Of a stretch of 64,000 nt of DNA, positions 61,138 to 64,000 are shown one piece after another. This stretch comes from Trichinella spiralis (lineage: Eukaryota > Nematoda > Enoplea > Trichinellida > Trichinellidae), in contig CM012955.1 of NCBI GenBank assembly GCA_000181795.3, positions 10,380,101 through 10,444,100 on the forward strand, given 5' to 3'. Under the pieces are notes generated by a model, which was not told the DNA's origin, ran no database searches, and saw only the letters and a program-made list of their open reading frames with translations. A program made the position numbers and the translations under genes. Within the stretch, counting starts at the first letter, position 1; each line of letters starts with the position of its first letter.

Positions 61138-61860
61138 TTAGGACAAATCTAAAGGAAACCACTTTACTTGTAAACAGACAACACACGCGCGACGATGCAA
61201 ACTTACACGATGGCTCAGTTGAATCAATTCGACGATGAATTTGATCATACGTGAATCGAACAAAGGTTTGATACTGTTCTAAAACAAATATGATAATAAA
61301 AACCAAGCATTCCAAACATTTCAAACGCAATCATTTCCATCCAACCGGTTAAGCGTGCGTTAAGCACTTCTTCGAATTCTTCGCGCAACCGAATTTCTTG
61401 TTCTTTCAGCAGTCGATCACACAAATTACAAAGCTAAATTGAAAATTAAATTTACATTCAATGTATGTAAAAAAACAAAAACAAAAACAAAACCTGTCGA
61501 ATAGAAAGCAATGGACGATCACGAAAAGTTGCGAGTTCTGCGCTAACATCAATTTTTTGGTCGGTATCCATATCATTTGTACGGTTAGCATTTCCGCGAA
61601 GTTCTTGACGCAAGTAAGCTTCGATATCAGCTAAATAATAGGAGAATAAAACTCACATAACAAAACAACCATTACTGACTTAGCGAAAGCTTCCTCGGAG
61701 ATTCTTCCGCAACGACAGTCGGTGGTGAATGAGTAGGCGACGCGTGAAATGATAAACATCTTGGTGATGTGGAACCCGTACAACGCCGTTTAACCGCATG
61801 TTCCGGACCATATGGACTGTCTAAGTCTAATGATCTTTTCAAAGTTATACCGCAAGCCAT
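61138..61860 (-). CDS. AKIRIN: Akirin
   Basis: Five coding exons. The first (MACGITLKRSLDLDSP, then KRRCTGS) carries the signature N-terminus and KRRRC-type nuclear signal. The second begins in LSLTDIEAYLRQELRGN. The third gives PLLSIRQ/LCNLCDRLLKEQE and IRLREEFEEVLNARLT, the fourth EQYQTFVRFTYDQIHRRIDS, TEPS. The last is only 11 nt (61148-61138), entered through TTTCCTTTAG and reading Y-L-S-stop, which recreates the SYxS end seen in vertebrate akirins. Akirins are nuclear bridging factors linking transcription factors to chromatin remodellers, with roles in innate immunity and muscle; they also help nuclear import of proteasomes. Reading on through the 61149-61207 intron would add a spurious tail. 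Confidence 0.95.
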
Positions 61861-63946
61861 AAAAGTGCGTTTCGAAGGTCTAAAAAAATTAAAACGTAAT
61901 AATATTTACGATAACTATTGCATATATTCAAAGTTTATTCAAAAATAACAATCGAATTTCATAAATCAAAACACATATTAATGATTAAAATAGTCATATT
62001 CAACTATATCAAACACAATCCAACCACCACACCAACGTAATAGCGATGAAAGCACAATCGACGCCAAACGAAGCACAGTAATGACGGCGACCTACACATT
62101 TACAGTAATATAACATCAAGGTTACGCATACAGGAAATGAAAAACAAGAAAAATAATAAAAACGAGAACTCGTAATAATTATAAATGAATTATTAAACAG
62201 CTAAAATATACTGGTACATTTTTCGCCAAAAATATTTTTTTAACATTTATGCTTTACCTGCAGGATAGTGTCATATGATACATAAATAAGTAGCTCAATA
62301 AACTAAAACTAAGCATGTAAAAATTTATTCATTATTTTAATGATAAATTTACAAATTAAACTTAATTATTTACTGCTTTTTAAAATTAAAAAATATACCA
62401 TGCTTTTCACATTACATACAAATGAAGTCGACTGATAATGTTCAATGTATGAATGTGAATGAAATATATATTTACAAATTATAATTAATAATTATTCCTA
62501 TTACATTTCTATGCAGAAAGGTCAGAATTATGCGAAACAATAACCAACAAAAATTTATGTCTGTTTACTGTATTGTTCATTATTTCAGAAAATGAAAATT
62601 AATTCTAAGTAAAATGGAACATGTAGATCATTAATTGCAGTGTACATTTCCCATTATAAATTCAGTAATTTTTTTCTGATAAATTAATGCAAAATTCAAC
62701 TTCTACAGCTTTAACAAAAGGTGAATCCTAATTATCTGTAAATACAGTAATTAATTAATTTATAAATAAACCTTTTTCAAGTTGGTTTAATTTAAAAAGT
62801 GCGGAATTGGATGTAGTTTTATTATTTTAAATCTCAAGTTTCTGTAACAGATGTCAAAATACATATTATTGGCTCATGAATTGGAAATCAGTTCTTATTT
62901 AGCAAGGATGTTATAATTCATTTCTTATAAAGACTTTAAAAAATATTTTATATAAATTAATGTTTAAAAAAGTAAAATAAATGCAATTCTTTTCGCAAAG
63001 CTTTTAATTTTAATGCCTGCTACATATTATTTTGCTCGAGCTTGACAATCTGAACCGGCTACCGTGTCCGTGCTTGTGACGTGGAGAGTCGAGTGAGTCT
63101 GATTGAAGGCGAGAGTGAATCTTGGTTGCGGTAGTTTAGTCTTCCTCTGTATTTTCGGTGTTCTTTAGTGTGTTGTGAGTAATCTTGCACAGTAGTACCT
63201 GTTACTCAGCTTGCCTTTTCGTTCAATAACGTGTTTCTTCCTCTCTGTGGTCCTACTTTGTGTCACGTTCCGGAGCGAACGTGAGTCGGATTGCGGTCAG
63301 TCGATCATAATTGATTTGACCTACCGCCAAAGAAACTTACTGTCAATTAATTGTCAATTCGCAGGCGACAGCGGTTTTGTCGTTTTTGCAATATGTGCAA
63401 CCCCTAATAATGAAATAGATATGAACGAATAAACTTTGTTACTTGCTAATTTAAGCCTGACAATGTAATCTGCTTTGTTAAAATGATCACCTGAAACAGC
63501 ATTTTTGTAAAAATTTTTTTTAAATTAATTATAAATGAAATTATGACTGATTTTTATTAATAATTATTAAATATAACAAACTTATTTTTTAAGTATGAAT
63601 TTTGTTCTTATCTGCTGAGTAATTTTTTTGACATTTTGCATTGAACCTACATTTACTTTATAAATGGTTTTGTTTACTGTAATTTAATTTAGAACAGTTT
63701 CGCGCTGGGTTCAGTAGCAGCGAGTTGCATTTGTCAAATATTCAATAATTGAATTATTGTGTCTGTTATAAGATTTTTCTAATAGAAGACTGTCCAATCT
63801 GGTATCATTTTTTATTGTTAATCGGCACATTTGTGTACATTTTTAAATTTTATTCTACTTGATCTTTTCATTTTTTACGTGAATTTGTAGTTTGTTTTCG
63901 AACAAACTATTAACTACTAGCCAAACGGTTAATTTCATCAACGAAA
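61861..63946. other. Divergent intergenic region, with probable 5' UTR exon of the next gene
   Basis: Mostly AT-rich. A GC-richer block at about 63030-63330 follows a sudden change in composition and is the best promoter/5' UTR candidate for the plus-strand gene at 63947. A 73-codon frame at 63211 lacks an ATG and is not counted. No RNA gene seen. Confidence 0.4.
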
Positions 63947-64000
63947 ATGGAGATTGACAATAAAATTCAGGTTGAAAGATTTCCATTACGACTGCAGAAA
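63947..64000 (+). CDS. Start of an unidentified gene, truncated by the window end
   Basis: An ATG in good context (CGAAAATGG) opens MEIDNKIQVERFPLRLQK and runs to the last base. Only 18 residues are visible, so no identity can be given. The lead-in from 63030 looks like a 5' UTR region. Confidence 0.4.
   Translation, partial: MEIDNKIQVERFPLRLQK

Noticed and set aside
63211-63432. 73-codon frame with hydrophobic N-terminus
   Set aside because: It has no ATG and lies in the probable 5' UTR of the gene at 63947.
1-64000. CRISPR arrays, bacterial operons, phage or toxin systems, tRNA/rRNA genes
   Set aside because: The DNA is eukaryotic with spliced genes; short repeats are microsatellites, and no sequence with tRNA B-box spacing or rRNA identity was recognised by eye. 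A tRNAscan run would settle the tRNA question.

Overview
The window is eukaryotic and animal. It is AT-rich, and its genes are broken into many short exons. Most introns are about 50-120 bp and start GT(A/G) and end in T-rich TTTCAG, TTTAG or TGTAG acceptors. Gene spacing is roughly 3-6 kb. Trinucleotide microsatellites such as (AAT)n, (GAA)n and (ATC)n are common. The gene set (SARA, ephexin, NAB, akirin, ZC4H2, HHAT, MSH5, SEH1, GSKIP, FAM174) is metazoan. Acceptor style, AT content, compactness and acceptors lying a few bases before start codons fit a nematode, perhaps a clade I worm such as Trichinella. That placement is inference. The OFD1-like gene is unusual for a nematode, because C. 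elegans is not known to have one.

Layout. 1-1186: a gene made of 15-residue repeats, frame-broken in its 5' half. 2380-2940 (-): an unrecognised multi-pass membrane protein. 3001-7265 (-): a GSKIP-domain protein with a long disordered N-terminus and a polyQ tail. 9854-10548: a Tigger/pogo-like MITE. 10985-15021 (-): a LisH/coiled-coil OFD1-like gene. 17714-18520 (+): an ankyrin-SOCS-box protein. 19804-20372 (-): a probably N-myristoylated glutaredoxin. 21162-22295 (+): ZC4H2. 22296-30330: a long gene-poor stretch, probably the promoter/5' UTR region of NAB. 30331-32518 (+): NAB corepressor.

33616-37426 (-): MSH5. 38327-39398 (-): a UBASH3-like histidine phosphatase. 39925-44448 (-): SARA/endofin FYVE protein. 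44449-47459: no recognisable gene, but a 137-bp tandem repeat. 47460-49116 (-): SEH1. 50082-50459 (+): small unknown. 50567-50990 (-): a short protein with the CtIP/Sae2 C-terminal motif. 51345-54646 (+): ephexin RhoGEF. 55847-57440 (+): FAM174-like. 59100-60665 (-): hedgehog acyltransferase-like MBOAT. 61138-61860 (-): akirin. 63947-end (+): start of a truncated gene.

The genes are mostly unrelated housekeeping, signalling, transcription and meiosis functions, and nothing resembles a coordinated accessory system. Two neighbours (SARA for TGF-beta/endosomes, HHAT for morphogen acylation) relate to signalling, and two (MSH5 and the CtIP-like protein) to recombination, but nothing in the layout links them. 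The most notable observations are structural: two GC-AG introns, a splice donor that opens straight into a (TA)n tract, an 11-nt terminal exon in akirin, a decaying 15-residue repeat gene, and compact or divergent versions of known proteins. Exon boundaries come from reading splice sites and phases by eye. Outer CDS limits are given; introns lie within them.
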